A DNA stretch of 41,812 nucleotides from contig JAEYUN010000006.1 of the NCBI GenBank assembly GCA_023432475.1, forward strand, positions 1-41,812. Reading direction: 5' to 3'. Shown piece by piece: positions 22,769-30,080 of this stretch. How positions within the stretch are numbered: the first letter of the stretch is position 1; the number at the start of each line of letters is the position of its first letter. This stretch comes from Candidatus Parcubacteria bacterium (lineage in GTDB: Bacteria; Patescibacteriota; Saccharimonadia; Saccharimonadales; Saccharimonadaceae). The notes below the pieces were generated by a model. It ran no database searches. It was not told where the DNA came from and worked only from the letters and a program-made list of their open reading frames with translations. The translations under genes were made by a program, and so were the position numbers.

Positions 22769-23779
22769 TCACTCCGTCGTCTTAGCAATATCTGCCGCCA
22801 GCTCAATTAAACGATTGCTATAACCCCACTCGTTATCATACCAAGCGATAACTTTAACCAAATTTCCATCTATTACTGAAGTGAGAGGCAGATCGACAAT
22901 CGCCGAGTGTGGGTTGCCTTTAAAATCTGAACTAACCAACTCTTCTTCAGTGACGGTCAAGATACCTTGGTAATACGGTTGTTTGGCCGCTTCTATAAAT
23001 GCCTTGTTAATTTCTTCCACCGTCACATCTCTTCTGGATAAGAAAGTGATATCGCTCAGGCTGACCACAGCGGTAGGCACGCGTACACTTAAGCCGCCAA
23101 AGTGGTTTTTCAGCTCGGGTATAACGAGTGTTGTAGCGATTGAGGCTCCGGTTGTGGTCGGTACAATATTCTCAGCCGCTGCTCTTGCTTCACGTAAGTC
23201 TTTAGCCGGAGCGTCTTGCAGTTTTTGGCTAGCAGTATAGCTGTGAACCGTCGTCATCATAGCTTTTTCGACGCCAAAATTACGCTCAAGTACACTCATA
23301 ACTGGAGAAATACAGTTGGTTGTGCATGAGGCGTTACTTATAATATCACCGCCCTCACCCACCTTGTTATCGTTAACACCCAGGACGATTGTCTCAGCGC
23401 CTTCCCCTTTGGCTGGGGCGGATATAACAACTTTTTTAGCACCAGCGGGGTCGATATGGGCTTTTGCTTTGGCCGGGTCAACAAAGAAGCCTGTCGACTC
23501 AATAACCACGTCGATGCCCAGTTTACCCCAAGGTAGATTAGCCGGATCTGTTTCGGAAAAAGTTTGAATTCGCTTGCCGTTTACCGTGATCGACTGGTCG
23601 TCGTACTCGACATCGTGCTGATACTCGCCATACGTCGAGTCGTGTTTAAGTAAATGAGCCAGTGTTTTATTGTCCGTCAGGTCGTTTATAGCAACAACCT
23701 CAACATCACGCCGTTCAAAAGCCACCTTGAAAGCGTTGCGGCCAATTCGTCCGAACCCGTTGATAGCAATCTTCTTCAT
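22769..23779 (-). CDS. gap: Glyceraldehyde-3-phosphate dehydrogenase, type I
   Basis: The 336-aa protein is the glycolytic NAD-dependent enzyme that makes 1,3-bisphosphoglycerate. The Rossmann motif INGFGRIGRNAFK starts at residue 6. Asp33 in AINDL favours NAD over NADP. The catalytic Cys152 is in SNASCTTNC, with its partner His in TTVHSYTASQ. The family's RAAAENIVPTTTGAS and WYDNEWGYSNR segments are intact. It is preceded by an extended -10 and a GGG-rich ribosome site, divergent from rel, and followed by rpiB in the same transcript. Confidence 0.97.
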   Translation of the reverse strand: MKKIAINGFGRIGRNAFKVAFERRDVEVVAINDLTDNKTLAHLLKHDSTYGEYQHDVEYDDQSITVNGKRIQTFSETDPANLPWGKLGIDVVIESTGFFVDPAKAKAHIDPAGAKKVVISAPAKGEGAETIVLGVNDNKVGEGGDIISNASCTTNCISPVMSVLERNFGVEKAMMTTVHSYTASQKLQDAPAKDLREARAAAENIVPTTTGASIATTLVIPELKNHFGGLSVRVPTAVVSLSDITFLSRRDVTVEEINKAFIEAAKQPYYQGILTVTEEELVSSDFKGNPHSAIVDLPLTSVIDGNLVKVIAWYDNEWGYSNRLIELAADIAKTTE

Positions 23780-23818
23780 ATCCCTACCCTTTTATTAGCA
23801 TTAGCTTATTCTAGTCAG

Positions 23819-23827
23819 ATTATAACA
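23819..23827 (-). promoter_or_regulatory. Extended -10 (TGTTATAAT) of gap-rpiB
   Basis: TGT plus TATAAT on the minus strand lies 39 nt before the gap ATG. The leader of about 32 nt carries AGGGTAGGG as a possible ribosome site. Confidence 0.65.
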
Positions 23828-23839
23828 CGCTACCAGTGG

Positions 23840-23845
23840 TAAAAT
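23840..23845 (+). promoter_or_regulatory. -10 element (TAAAAT) of rel
   Basis: TAAAAT ends 8 nt before the rel ATG at 23854. It lies only about 12 bp from the divergent gap promoter, so the two promoters may compete for polymerase. Confidence 0.5.
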
Positions 23846-23853
23846 ATAGAGGC

Positions 23854-25317
23854 ATGAAAAAGCACGAGTTGTTAAGATTGGCCGAACCGATATTCGACGA
23901 AGTCCGCTTGATTGAACTTTCAAGCGCTATTGATTTTGCCAGCGATAACCACGCCGATCAAAAAAGACGCAGCGGCGAGCCCTACATCACCCACCCGCTA
24001 GCTGTCGCCGCAATTTTAGTGGAATGGGGTATGGATATTGACACTGTTTTGGCCGGAGTCCTACACGATACCTTGGAAGATACTGGTTTGACCATCGATG
24101 ACCTGGAGTCGCTATTTGGACGCGACGTCGCCTTTTTGGTCGACGGCGTCAGTAAAGTTAGTAAAGCCCGTTCTGGTATGCGTGATTTATCAAGTTACTT
24201 ACCAGAAACTAAAGATAACCTAACCAAGCTTTTGATGGCAGTCGGCCAAGATGTGCGAGTTATCATAATAAAACTAGCCGACCGCCTCCACAACATGCGC
24301 ACTTTAAAATACATGCCGCGTGACAAACAGCTAAAAATCTCACGCGAAACCCTTGAGGTATTCGCGCCTATAGCCGACCGCCTCAATATGGGACGAGTCC
24401 GTGTTGAGTTAGAAGAATTAGCTTTCTCTTACCTAAAACCCAAAACCTTCAAGCATCTTCAGCAAGAAATGAAGAATCGCCTTGGTCGCAGTCACCGACG
24501 ACTCGAAAAAGTTCGCCGGGCCGTTCACGCTCGACTGGAAACTGAGAAAATTCCACATAAGATGGATGGGCGTGTTAAAAGCGTCTACAGCCTGCATAAA
24601 AAACTACGCAAAGTCGGCAATATTGACGATATCTATGACTTAATCGCGCTGCGCATTATCGTCGACGACGCCGATAGTTGCTACCTTGTACTTAGCGTTA
24701 TTAATAACATGTACGAGCCAATTGTCGAACGCATCAAAGACTACATAGCTCGACCGAAGCCAAATGGCTATCAAAGTTTACACACCACCGTTAAAACTAA
24801 CGATGGTCAAATTGTTGAATTTCAAATTCGCACCCTTCAAATGCATGACTATGCCGAACGGGGATTAGCCGCCAGCTTTCACTATAACGAACAAAAACTG
24901 ACCGACGCTTACCGTAAAGGTCAAATTGGGGCCATGCCGGCCGACCTTGCCTGGATAGTCGAGTTACAGGAAGTTGCAGCCGCCCTCGGTAGCGGCCAGG
25001 AAGTCGATATTAACGATCTAAAAATCGACCTGTTTGGCGACCGGATTTTCGTCTTTTCTCCCAAGGGCGACATATATGATCTACCGGAAGGTGCTTTCCC
25101 GCTCGATTATGCTTATCGCATACACAGCGACATTGGCGCCAGTGCTGCTGGCTTCTTGGTCAATGGCAAAATGGAACCATTTGATTACCGCCTTCAAGAC
25201 GGTGATCGCGTCGAAGTTATCACTAAAAAAACCGCCAAACCCAAGTCTGATTGGTTAGAATACGTCCTCACTAATCATGCTCGTGAGAAAATCAAAGCCC
25301 AAATTAAAAAACTCTGA
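23854..25317 (+). CDS. rel: RelA/SpoT (p)ppGpp synthetase/hydrolase without the C-terminal regulatory region
   Basis: The 487-aa protein controls the stringent-response alarmone. The N-terminal HD hydrolase domain is intact (YITHPLAVAAILVEWGMDID, LHDTLEDTGLT, KLADRLHNMRTL, about 45-155). The synthetase domain is intact (GRVKSVYSLHKKLRK, DLIALRI, PKPNGYQSLHTTV, EFQIRTLQMHDYAERGLAA, about 235-350). A TGS domain follows (IFVFSPKGDIYDLPEGAFPL). The protein stops soon after it, where typical long Rel proteins (about 700-750 aa) carry helical, zinc-finger and ACT domains. Amino-acid-starvation sensing through the ribosome may therefore differ. I chose the ATG at 23854, behind the -10. The longer frame from 23836 starts inside the promoter. 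Confidence 0.95.
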   Translation: MKKHELLRLAEPIFDEVRLIELSSAIDFASDNHADQKRRSGEPYITHPLAVAAILVEWGMDIDTVLAGVLHDTLEDTGLTIDDLESLFGRDVAFLVDGVSKVSKARSGMRDLSSYLPETKDNLTKLLMAVGQDVRVIIIKLADRLHNMRTLKYMPRDKQLKISRETLEVFAPIADRLNMGRVRVELEELAFSYLKPKTFKHLQQEMKNRLGRSHRRLEKVRRAVHARLETEKIPHKMDGRVKSVYSLHKKLRKVGNIDDIYDLIALRIIVDDADSCYLVLSVINNMYEPIVERIKDYIARPKPNGYQSLHTTVKTNDGQIVEFQIRTLQMHDYAERGLAASFHYNEQKLTDAYRKGQIGAMPADLAWIVELQEVAAALGSGQEVDINDLKIDLFGDRIFVFSPKGDIYDLPEGAFPLDYAYRIHSDIGASAAGFLVNGKMEPFDYRLQDGDRVEVITKKTAKPKSDWLEYVLTNHAREKIKAQIKKL

Positions 25318-25333
25318 CTGGTAAGTATGTCAG

Positions 25334-25363
25334 TTGTCTGAAACTAACCGTCTCTGATATAAT
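25334..25363 (+). promoter_or_regulatory. Promoter of the pyrophosphatase gene (TTGTCT / TATAAT)
   Basis: TTGTCT (25334-25339), an 18-bp spacer and a perfect TATAAT (25358-25363) precede the ATG at 25372 by 8 nt, so the transcript is leaderless. Confidence 0.7.
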
Positions 25364-25371
25364 CTCTGATT

Positions 25372-27354
25372 ATGTCAACACTAATTACCAACCTACTCAT
25401 CTTCGTTCCTGTAGGTTTGGCAGTTGCGTACAGCATTTACTTGGTGTACTGGCTGCTCAAGAAACCGCAGGGCGACAAGGAAATGGTTAGCATTTCCAAG
25501 GCAATTCAAGAAGGCTCGGCGGCATTCTTGAATCGTCAATATAAAGCCGTCGCCGTTGTAGCCGTGGTGCTAGCCGTCATTATCGGCCTAACACTCGGTT
25601 GGGTAACCGCAGTCTCCTTCCTGGTCGGTGGTCTGGCTTCGGCCGTGACCGGTTATATCGGCATGAACGTGGCCGTTCGATCCAACGCCAGAACTGCCGC
25701 AGGTGCTAAAAAGGGCCTGGGTCAAGCCCTGGACATCGCCTTCAAAGCGGGCTCCGTTACGGGTCTACTGGTCACCACGCTTGGTTTATTGGCTGTGGCA
25801 GGTGTTTATTACTTAACTAATCAAAACGTCGACGCTTTGATTGGTCTATCATTTGGCGCTAGCTTAGTGTCAATTTTTGCCCGTCTTGGCGGTGGTATCT
25901 TCACCAAAGCTGCTGACGTTGGTGCCGACTTGGTCGGTAAAGTCGAAGCCGGCATCCCGGAAGACGACCCACGTAACCCAGCCGTTATCGCTGACAATGT
26001 GGGTGACAACGTAGGCGACTGTGCTGGTATGGCAGCTGACCTATTTGAAACTTATGCGGTGACTTTGAGCGCTGGATTATTGCTTGGTGCGATCGCTGTT
26101 AAAAGCGGTGTCGGCTCAGTAGAGCTCCCCCTAATTATGGGTGGCGTATCTATTTTAGCCTCGATCGCTGGTACCTTCTTCGTCCGTCTGGGCAAGAAAA
26201 AATCTATCATGGGTGCGCTATATAAAGGTATGATCGCTTCACTCATATTGGCGGCGGTTGGCTTTTATTTCATCATTTCAGCTGTCTATGGCGGCTCAGA
26301 AGAAGGTTTGAGAGTGTACGCCGCAGCCCTTATAGGTCTGGCCGTAACCGGCCTGATGGTTTACATCACCGACTACTTTACTTCCAAAGACTATCGTCCC
26401 GTTAAAGCTATCGCTGAAGCCTCGGCTTCAGGCCATGGCACTAATATCATTTCCGGTTTAAGTGTCGGTTTAGAATCCACATTGATTCCGGCTTTGATTA
26501 TTGTGGCCGGTATCTTAGGTAGCTTTGCGCTTGCTGGTATCTTTGGTGTAGCCATCGCTTCAGTAGCCATGCTTTCGGTCGCCGGTATTGTTGTCTCAAT
26601 CGATTCCTTCGGTCCTATCACCGACAACGCTGGCGGTATTGCCGAGATGAGCAAACAACCCGCTGCTGTACGTAAAATTACCGACGCGCTCGATGCTGTC
26701 GGTAACACTACTAAAGCCGTCACTAAAGGTTACGCCATCGCTAGCGCTGGTCTAGCCGCCCTGGTACTCTTCGCCAGCTACGCCGAAGAGACAGGCGCAA
26801 CCGTTTTTGAGTTAAGCGATCCAAAAGTTCTGGCCGGCTTATTGCTCGGTGTCGCCCTAGTTTATTACTTCGGCGCTCTGACCCTCCGCTCGGTCGGCAA
26901 AGCTGCCGGTACAGTTGTTGAAGAAGTTCGACGTCAATTCCGTGAGATAAAAGGTATTATGGAAGGTACTGCAAAACCTGAGTACGATAAAGCTGTTGAC
27001 CTCGTAACCAAAGCTGCTATCAAAGAAATGATAGTTCCAGCTCTCATTCCGGTAGTTGGCGTCCTCTTGGTCGGCTTCCTGCTTGGCAAAGAAGCCCTCG
27101 GTGGTTTGTTGACTGGTACAATTCTGGCCGGTCTCTTCATGGCTATCAGCATGACAACCGGTGGTGGCGCGTGGGACAACGCCAAGAAGTACATCGAAGA
27201 TGGTGCTTTTGGCGGCAAGGGTTCTGAGGCTCATAAAGCCGCTGTCACCGGCGATACCGTTGGCGACCCTTATAAAGACACGACCGGTCCGGCTATCAAC
27301 CCGCTGATCAAAGTAGCGAACATTATCGCCCTCTTGATCGTTGGTCTGCTATAG
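25372..27354 (+). CDS. hppA: Membrane-bound proton-translocating pyrophosphatase
   Basis: The 660-aa protein has about 16 transmembrane helices and couples PPi hydrolysis to ion pumping. The signature region GGGIFTKAADVGADLVGK starts near residue 173 and is followed by DDPRNPAVIADNVGDNVGD and the second acidic cluster DSFGPITDNAGGIAEM. The third cluster is VTGDTVGDPYKDTTGPAIN. At the potassium-determining positions it has GNTTKAVT, that is Lys448 and Thr451, the combination of K+-independent H+-PPases (K+-dependent ones have Ala and Gly/Ala). It therefore probably pumps H+ without K+. It has a strong leaderless promoter and a strong terminator, so it is a stand-alone unit that can build proton-motive force from biosynthetic PPi. 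Confidence 0.97.
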   Translation: MSTLITNLLIFVPVGLAVAYSIYLVYWLLKKPQGDKEMVSISKAIQEGSAAFLNRQYKAVAVVAVVLAVIIGLTLGWVTAVSFLVGGLASAVTGYIGMNVAVRSNARTAAGAKKGLGQALDIAFKAGSVTGLLVTTLGLLAVAGVYYLTNQNVDALIGLSFGASLVSIFARLGGGIFTKAADVGADLVGKVEAGIPEDDPRNPAVIADNVGDNVGDCAGMAADLFETYAVTLSAGLLLGAIAVKSGVGSVELPLIMGGVSILASIAGTFFVRLGKKKSIMGALYKGMIASLILAAVGFYFIISAVYGGSEEGLRVYAAALIGLAVTGLMVYITDYFTSKDYRPVKAIAEASASGHGTNIISGLSVGLESTLIPALIIVAGILGSFALAGIFGVAIASVAMLSVAGIVVSIDSFGPITDNAGGIAEMSKQPAAVRKITDALDAVGNTTKAVTKGYAIASAGLAALVLFASYAEETGATVFELSDPKVLAGLLLGVALVYYFGALTLRSVGKAAGTVVEEVRRQFREIKGIMEGTAKPEYDKAVDLVTKAAIKEMIVPALIPVVGVLLVGFLLGKEALGGLLTGTILAGLFMAISMTTGGGAWDNAKKYIEDGAFGGKGSEAHKAAVTGDTVGDPYKDTTGPAINPLIKVANIIALLIVGLL

Positions 27355-27370
27355 ACTTAGGTCCTAACTT

Positions 27371-27406
27371 AACTAAAACCGCTCGGCCAAACGAGCGGTT
27401 TTAGTT
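27371..27406 (+). terminator. Rho-independent terminator after hppA
   Basis: A 15-bp perfect inverted repeat (27371-27385 and 27392-27406) with a 6-nt loop has a GC-rich core (CCGCTCG) and an A-run/T-run at its outer ends. The T-rich 3' arm supports termination on the plus strand. The symmetric A/T ends would also allow it to work on the minus strand. Confidence 0.9.
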
Positions 27407-27438
27407 TGTCTAGCGGGATGCCACCCTATAAAGTATGT

Positions 27439-27444
27439 TACAAT
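27439..27444 (+). promoter_or_regulatory. -10 element (TACAAT) of the GDPD-like gene
   Basis: TACAAT ends 6 nt before the ATG at 27451, and the terminator of hppA lies just upstream. Confidence 0.55.
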
Positions 27445-27450
27445 CCGGGT

Positions 27451-28134
27451 ATGTTGATAATCGCTAAACAAAACCAGTCTGCTAAATCTCCATACCATGG
27501 TATTAGCGGCATGAAGAAAGCTATCAGAAGCGGTGCCGATATAGTTCATTTGACTGTTCGTCTAACCAAAGACGATCGATTAGTCTTAGCCGATACCCCG
27601 CACGCCAACAACAACAAAACCGAGCCGAGATTACGAGCCTTAAGTCTAAAAGAGCTACGTCGACGCACGGCTGGAGGTGAAAGGCCTATCACGACCCTAG
27701 AAGAAGCCCTAGAACGTCTATTTGGCCAAGTTATGCTAAGTATCGAAGTGCACGAAAGGACGGCTGTTGAGCCGCTCATGAAGACCTTCGAGCCGCACCT
27801 CAAACAAGCCTCTAGTTGGGACAATTTAATCTTAGCTTCTTCAAACCCGCTAATATTACGCAAACTGCGGCGTAAATCAGATCACGCTCAACTAGCCCTT
27901 ATACATTCTCGCCATACACCTTTAGCTTTTATTGCCTGGCACCCTGTACTGCGCCTAAGCGCCGTCATGGTGCATCGTTTATCGGTCAGTAAATTAGTCG
28001 TCGAAGCCGCTCACAAACTTGACCTTTTATTGTGTGCTTACACCGTAAATCGCCTGAAGGCTGTTAAACGCTTGACTGAGTTCGGCGTAGACGCCGTCAT
28101 AACCGATCGGCCCGAAAGCCTAATCGACACATAA
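27451..28134 (+). CDS. GDPD-family protein with degenerate active site (probable pseudoenzyme)
   Basis: The 227-aa TIM-barrel protein has the frame of glycerophosphodiester phosphodiesterases: GISGMKKAIRSGADIVHLTV, RLTKDDRLVLAD, TLEEALERL, LSIEVHE and a C-terminal GVDAVITDRPESL. The catalytic and metal-binding residues are largely gone. The usual H-R-G after the first strand is K6-Q7-N8, the E-N-T motif is absent, the metal pair E-x-D in 'Gad-x-iE-x-Dv' reads H-x-T, and the H-D pair is A-D. Enzymatic activity of the normal kind is therefore unlikely. It could bind a phosphodiester ligand or have a structural role. The ATG at 27451 is chosen because a TTG further upstream lies in the terminator stem. 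Confidence 0.8.
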   Translation: MLIIAKQNQSAKSPYHGISGMKKAIRSGADIVHLTVRLTKDDRLVLADTPHANNNKTEPRLRALSLKELRRRTAGGERPITTLEEALERLFGQVMLSIEVHERTAVEPLMKTFEPHLKQASSWDNLILASSNPLILRKLRRKSDHAQLALIHSRHTPLAFIAWHPVLRLSAVMVHRLSVSKLVVEAAHKLDLLLCAYTVNRLKAVKRLTEFGVDAVITDRPESLIDT

Positions 28135-28140
28135 GCTGTT

Positions 28141-29094
28141 CTAATTTGTCGCCCGCTTGAGCTCGTCGAGGTATTCCCGGATTCTTAAGGCTGCTGTAGC
28201 ACCCTCGCCGACCGCGCTGGCGATCTGAGCTGTCGCTCCAGAACGTACATCGCCACTGGCAAATACACCTGCCAAACTGGTCATCAGATTGCGATCAGTT
28301 TTTATCATACCGATTTCATCGAGCTCGATAGCCGAACCAGCCAAGAAACCAGTGTTTGGTAACAGACCGATAAATACGAATACGCCGTCGATTAATACTT
28401 CAAAGGGTTGTCCGGATTTCGTACCCACCACTCTATCAACCGTCTTGCCGTCACTGGCTAAAATCTCGGTAGGCACCGTTTCAAGATGCACCGTCACTTT
28501 TCCTTCTTCGACTGCCTTAGCGAGCTCGCGTTGCAATACTTCACTAGCGCGTATTTTAGAGCGCACAAGTAGATCAATGTGGGAAGCAAAGCGAGTTAAG
28601 AATAAAGCCTCTTGAACAGCAGAGTTACCGCCACCCACCACCGCTAATTTTTTATCACGGTAAAATGCCCCATCACAGGTAGCGCAGTAGTGAACACCAC
28701 GGCCATAATATTCCATCTCACCCGCTATACCGAGTTTTTTATAATCGCTTCCAGTGGCTATTAACACCGCACGGGCCAATAACTTATCCTCGCCCGTATC
28801 TACCGCTATAAGCTCACCTTGACGTTCGATAGATGCCACCTCGCCGTATTCTATGACAGCTCCGAAGCGTTCCGCCTGAGCTTGCAGTTCGGTAGCAAGG
28901 TCTAAGCCAGAGATGCCTTTGGAAAAACCTGGATAGTTATCAACCCAATCGGTAATAGCCGCCAAGCCACCGATAGCGCCTTTTTCCACTAAAATCGTCT
29001 CTATATCCTCGCGAGTCGTATAAACCGCCGCCGCCAAAGCACTCGGACCGGCGCCGATCATCACAACGTCATGTACCTTGCCAGAATCACCCAT
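28141..29094 (-). CDS. trxB: Thioredoxin reductase-like flavoprotein
   Basis: The 317-aa protein is a FAD/pyridine-nucleotide disulphide oxidoreductase of the TrxB type. The FAD motif GAGPSALAAAVYTTRE starts near residue 14. The redox-active disulphide is C137-A-T-C140 (HYCATCDGAF). The second nucleotide motif is GGGNSAVQEALFLTRFASH, and the C-terminal FAD motif is GVFASGDVRSG. The NADPH 2'-phosphate motif H-R-R of E. coli TrxB reads V-R-S here, so NADPH preference is less certain. The start is the ATG at 29094, 2 bp after the glutaredoxin stop. The longer frame would extend into that gene. The gene pair suggests this enzyme reduces the adjacent glutaredoxin-like protein. Confidence 0.93.
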   Translation of the reverse strand: MGDSGKVHDVVMIGAGPSALAAAVYTTREDIETILVEKGAIGGLAAITDWVDNYPGFSKGISGLDLATELQAQAERFGAVIEYGEVASIERQGELIAVDTGEDKLLARAVLIATGSDYKKLGIAGEMEYYGRGVHYCATCDGAFYRDKKLAVVGGGNSAVQEALFLTRFASHIDLLVRSKIRASEVLQRELAKAVEEGKVTVHLETVPTEILASDGKTVDRVVGTKSGQPFEVLIDGVFVFIGLLPNTGFLAGSAIELDEIGMIKTDRNLMTSLAGVFASGDVRSGATAQIASAVGEGATAALRIREYLDELKRATN

Positions 29095-29096
29095 AC

Positions 29097-29351
29097 CTAA
29101 GCCGCCAATGCCGCGGCGAGCGCGCCTGGATTCCAACCAATACTAGCGACTGTTTCTTCACCCTGCTCATTTTTAATCATCACTACCGGTACGGTACGGG
29201 CTCCGCTCTTGGCTATTACCGCCGCCTCTACCGACGGATCTTCGTCTATATTCACGACTTCGTACGCTTGTTTTTTAATATCAAGATAACGTTTGACTTG
29301 GGCGCAATATGCACATTGAGTACGAGTATATATGGTCACCTGTTTCGACAT
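29097..29351 (-). CDS. Glutaredoxin / NrdH-redoxin-like protein
   Basis: The 84-aa thioredoxin-fold protein has the active site C13-A-Y-C16 (TRTQCAYCAQVKRYL), a cis-Pro in ARTVPVVMI and a C-terminal helix ending GALAAALAA. C-A-Y-C is a variant of the glutaredoxin C-P-Y-C. Partnership with TrxB rather than glutathione would be the NrdH-redoxin mode, suggested by the two adjacent genes. I chose the ATG at 29351 because AGAAGGAA lies just upstream. The ATG at 29393 would sit inside the -10 box. It may supply electrons to ribonucleotide reductase, but no nrd gene is in the window. Confidence 0.9.
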   Translation of the reverse strand: MSKQVTIYTRTQCAYCAQVKRYLDIKKQAYEVVNIDEDPSVEAAVIAKSGARTVPVVMIKNEQGEETVASIGWNPGALAAALAA

Positions 29352-29391
29352 ATTTCCTTCTTTTTGATTGTTAATTAATTCAATACTACCC

Positions 29392-29429
29392 ATTATATAG
29401 CGCCTGTAGCCATAAGCAAGACGCTATAT
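29392..29429 (-). promoter_or_regulatory. Promoter of grx-trxB overlapped by a palindrome
   Basis: On the minus strand TTGCTT (29419-29414), 16 bp and TATAAT (29397-29392) form the promoter. An 8-bp inverted repeat, ATATAGCG (29395-29402) and CGCTATAT (29422-29429), brackets the -35 and overlaps the -10, as an operator might. The repeat could instead be part of a weak terminator for the FKBP gene. Confidence 0.5.
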
Positions 29430-29443
29430 GTTGTATTTATTGC

Positions 29444-29998
29444 TTATTTTAGACTCTTGATTTCGACAATGAAACCAAGTGGGCCAGCCGGTCGACCTTG
29501 TTCGGCCGCGTTCGGCCCATAGGCCAGCTCGGTCGGTATAAGAAGCTTACGTACACCGCCTTCGCGTGCACCCACTAGCCCTTTGGTCCAACCCTCGATA
29601 ACACCCTTAAGTTCAAACTCGGCGGGCGTCACGACACCGTTTTGGTTGGAACTGTCAAATATCTTGCCGTCAGCTGTCCACCCAAAATAATTTACTTCGA
29701 CGATGGATTCTGCCGTCACTTCTTTGCCATCACCCAGTTTGAGATCAGTGACCCCAAGCGTTGTTATACTGTTCGCGTCAAACGCTTCGGCAGCATAGCC
29801 ATCAAGAGGCTTTGAACTGGCGGCTCGTGCCTCAGCAGCCGCAAGCTGTTGTTGTTGATATTGTTCCAGTAATTGCTGTTGGCTGGTAGTATCGTTGTCG
29901 TTTGCCAGTATCATCACAAAATAAGCGCCGACGGCTCCAATAGCCATAACAACCGTAATAATCCATATGCCTATACGTTGGCCCTTAGGTGTAGCCAT
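29444..29998 (-). CDS. Membrane-anchored FKBP-type peptidyl-prolyl isomerase
   Basis: The 184-aa protein has an N-terminal transmembrane anchor or uncleaved signal (about 9-31, IGIWIITVVMAIGAVGAYFV), a Gln-rich coiled linker (about 38-60) and a C-terminal FKBP domain (about 95-184). That domain holds VEVNYFGWTADGKIFDSS, VIEGWTKGLVGAREGG and RKLLIPTELAYGPNAAEQ, the usual ligand-pocket segments. It would speed proline isomerisation in proteins outside the membrane. No lipobox cysteine is present. GAGGAGG lies 5 nt before the ATG, and an extended -10 lies upstream. It is divergent from glgB. Confidence 0.93.
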   Translation of the reverse strand: MATPKGQRIGIWIITVVMAIGAVGAYFVMILANDNDTTSQQQLLEQYQQQQLAAAEARAASSKPLDGYAAEAFDANSITTLGVTDLKLGDGKEVTAESIVEVNYFGWTADGKIFDSSNQNGVVTPAEFELKGVIEGWTKGLVGAREGGVRKLLIPTELAYGPNAAEQGRPAGPLGFIVEIKSLK

Positions 29999-30026
29999 TT
30001 TTCCTCCTCACTAAAATTCAGGTTCT

Positions 30027-30035
30027 ATTGTAGCA
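30027..30035 (-). promoter_or_regulatory. Extended -10 (TGCTACAAT) of the FKBP gene
   Basis: TGC plus TACAAT on the minus strand leaves a leader of about 22 nt that contains GAGGAGG. Confidence 0.55.
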
Positions 30036-30060
30036 TAGCGCCGCGGGCAAGCTCTGGGCG

Positions 30061-30069
30061 TGATATGAT
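30061..30069 (+). promoter_or_regulatory. Extended -10 (TGATATGAT) of glgB
   Basis: TGA plus TATGAT ends 11 nt before the glgB ATG, with no ribosome site in the very short leader. Confidence 0.5.
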
Positions 30070-30080
30070 ACTAACCATAT

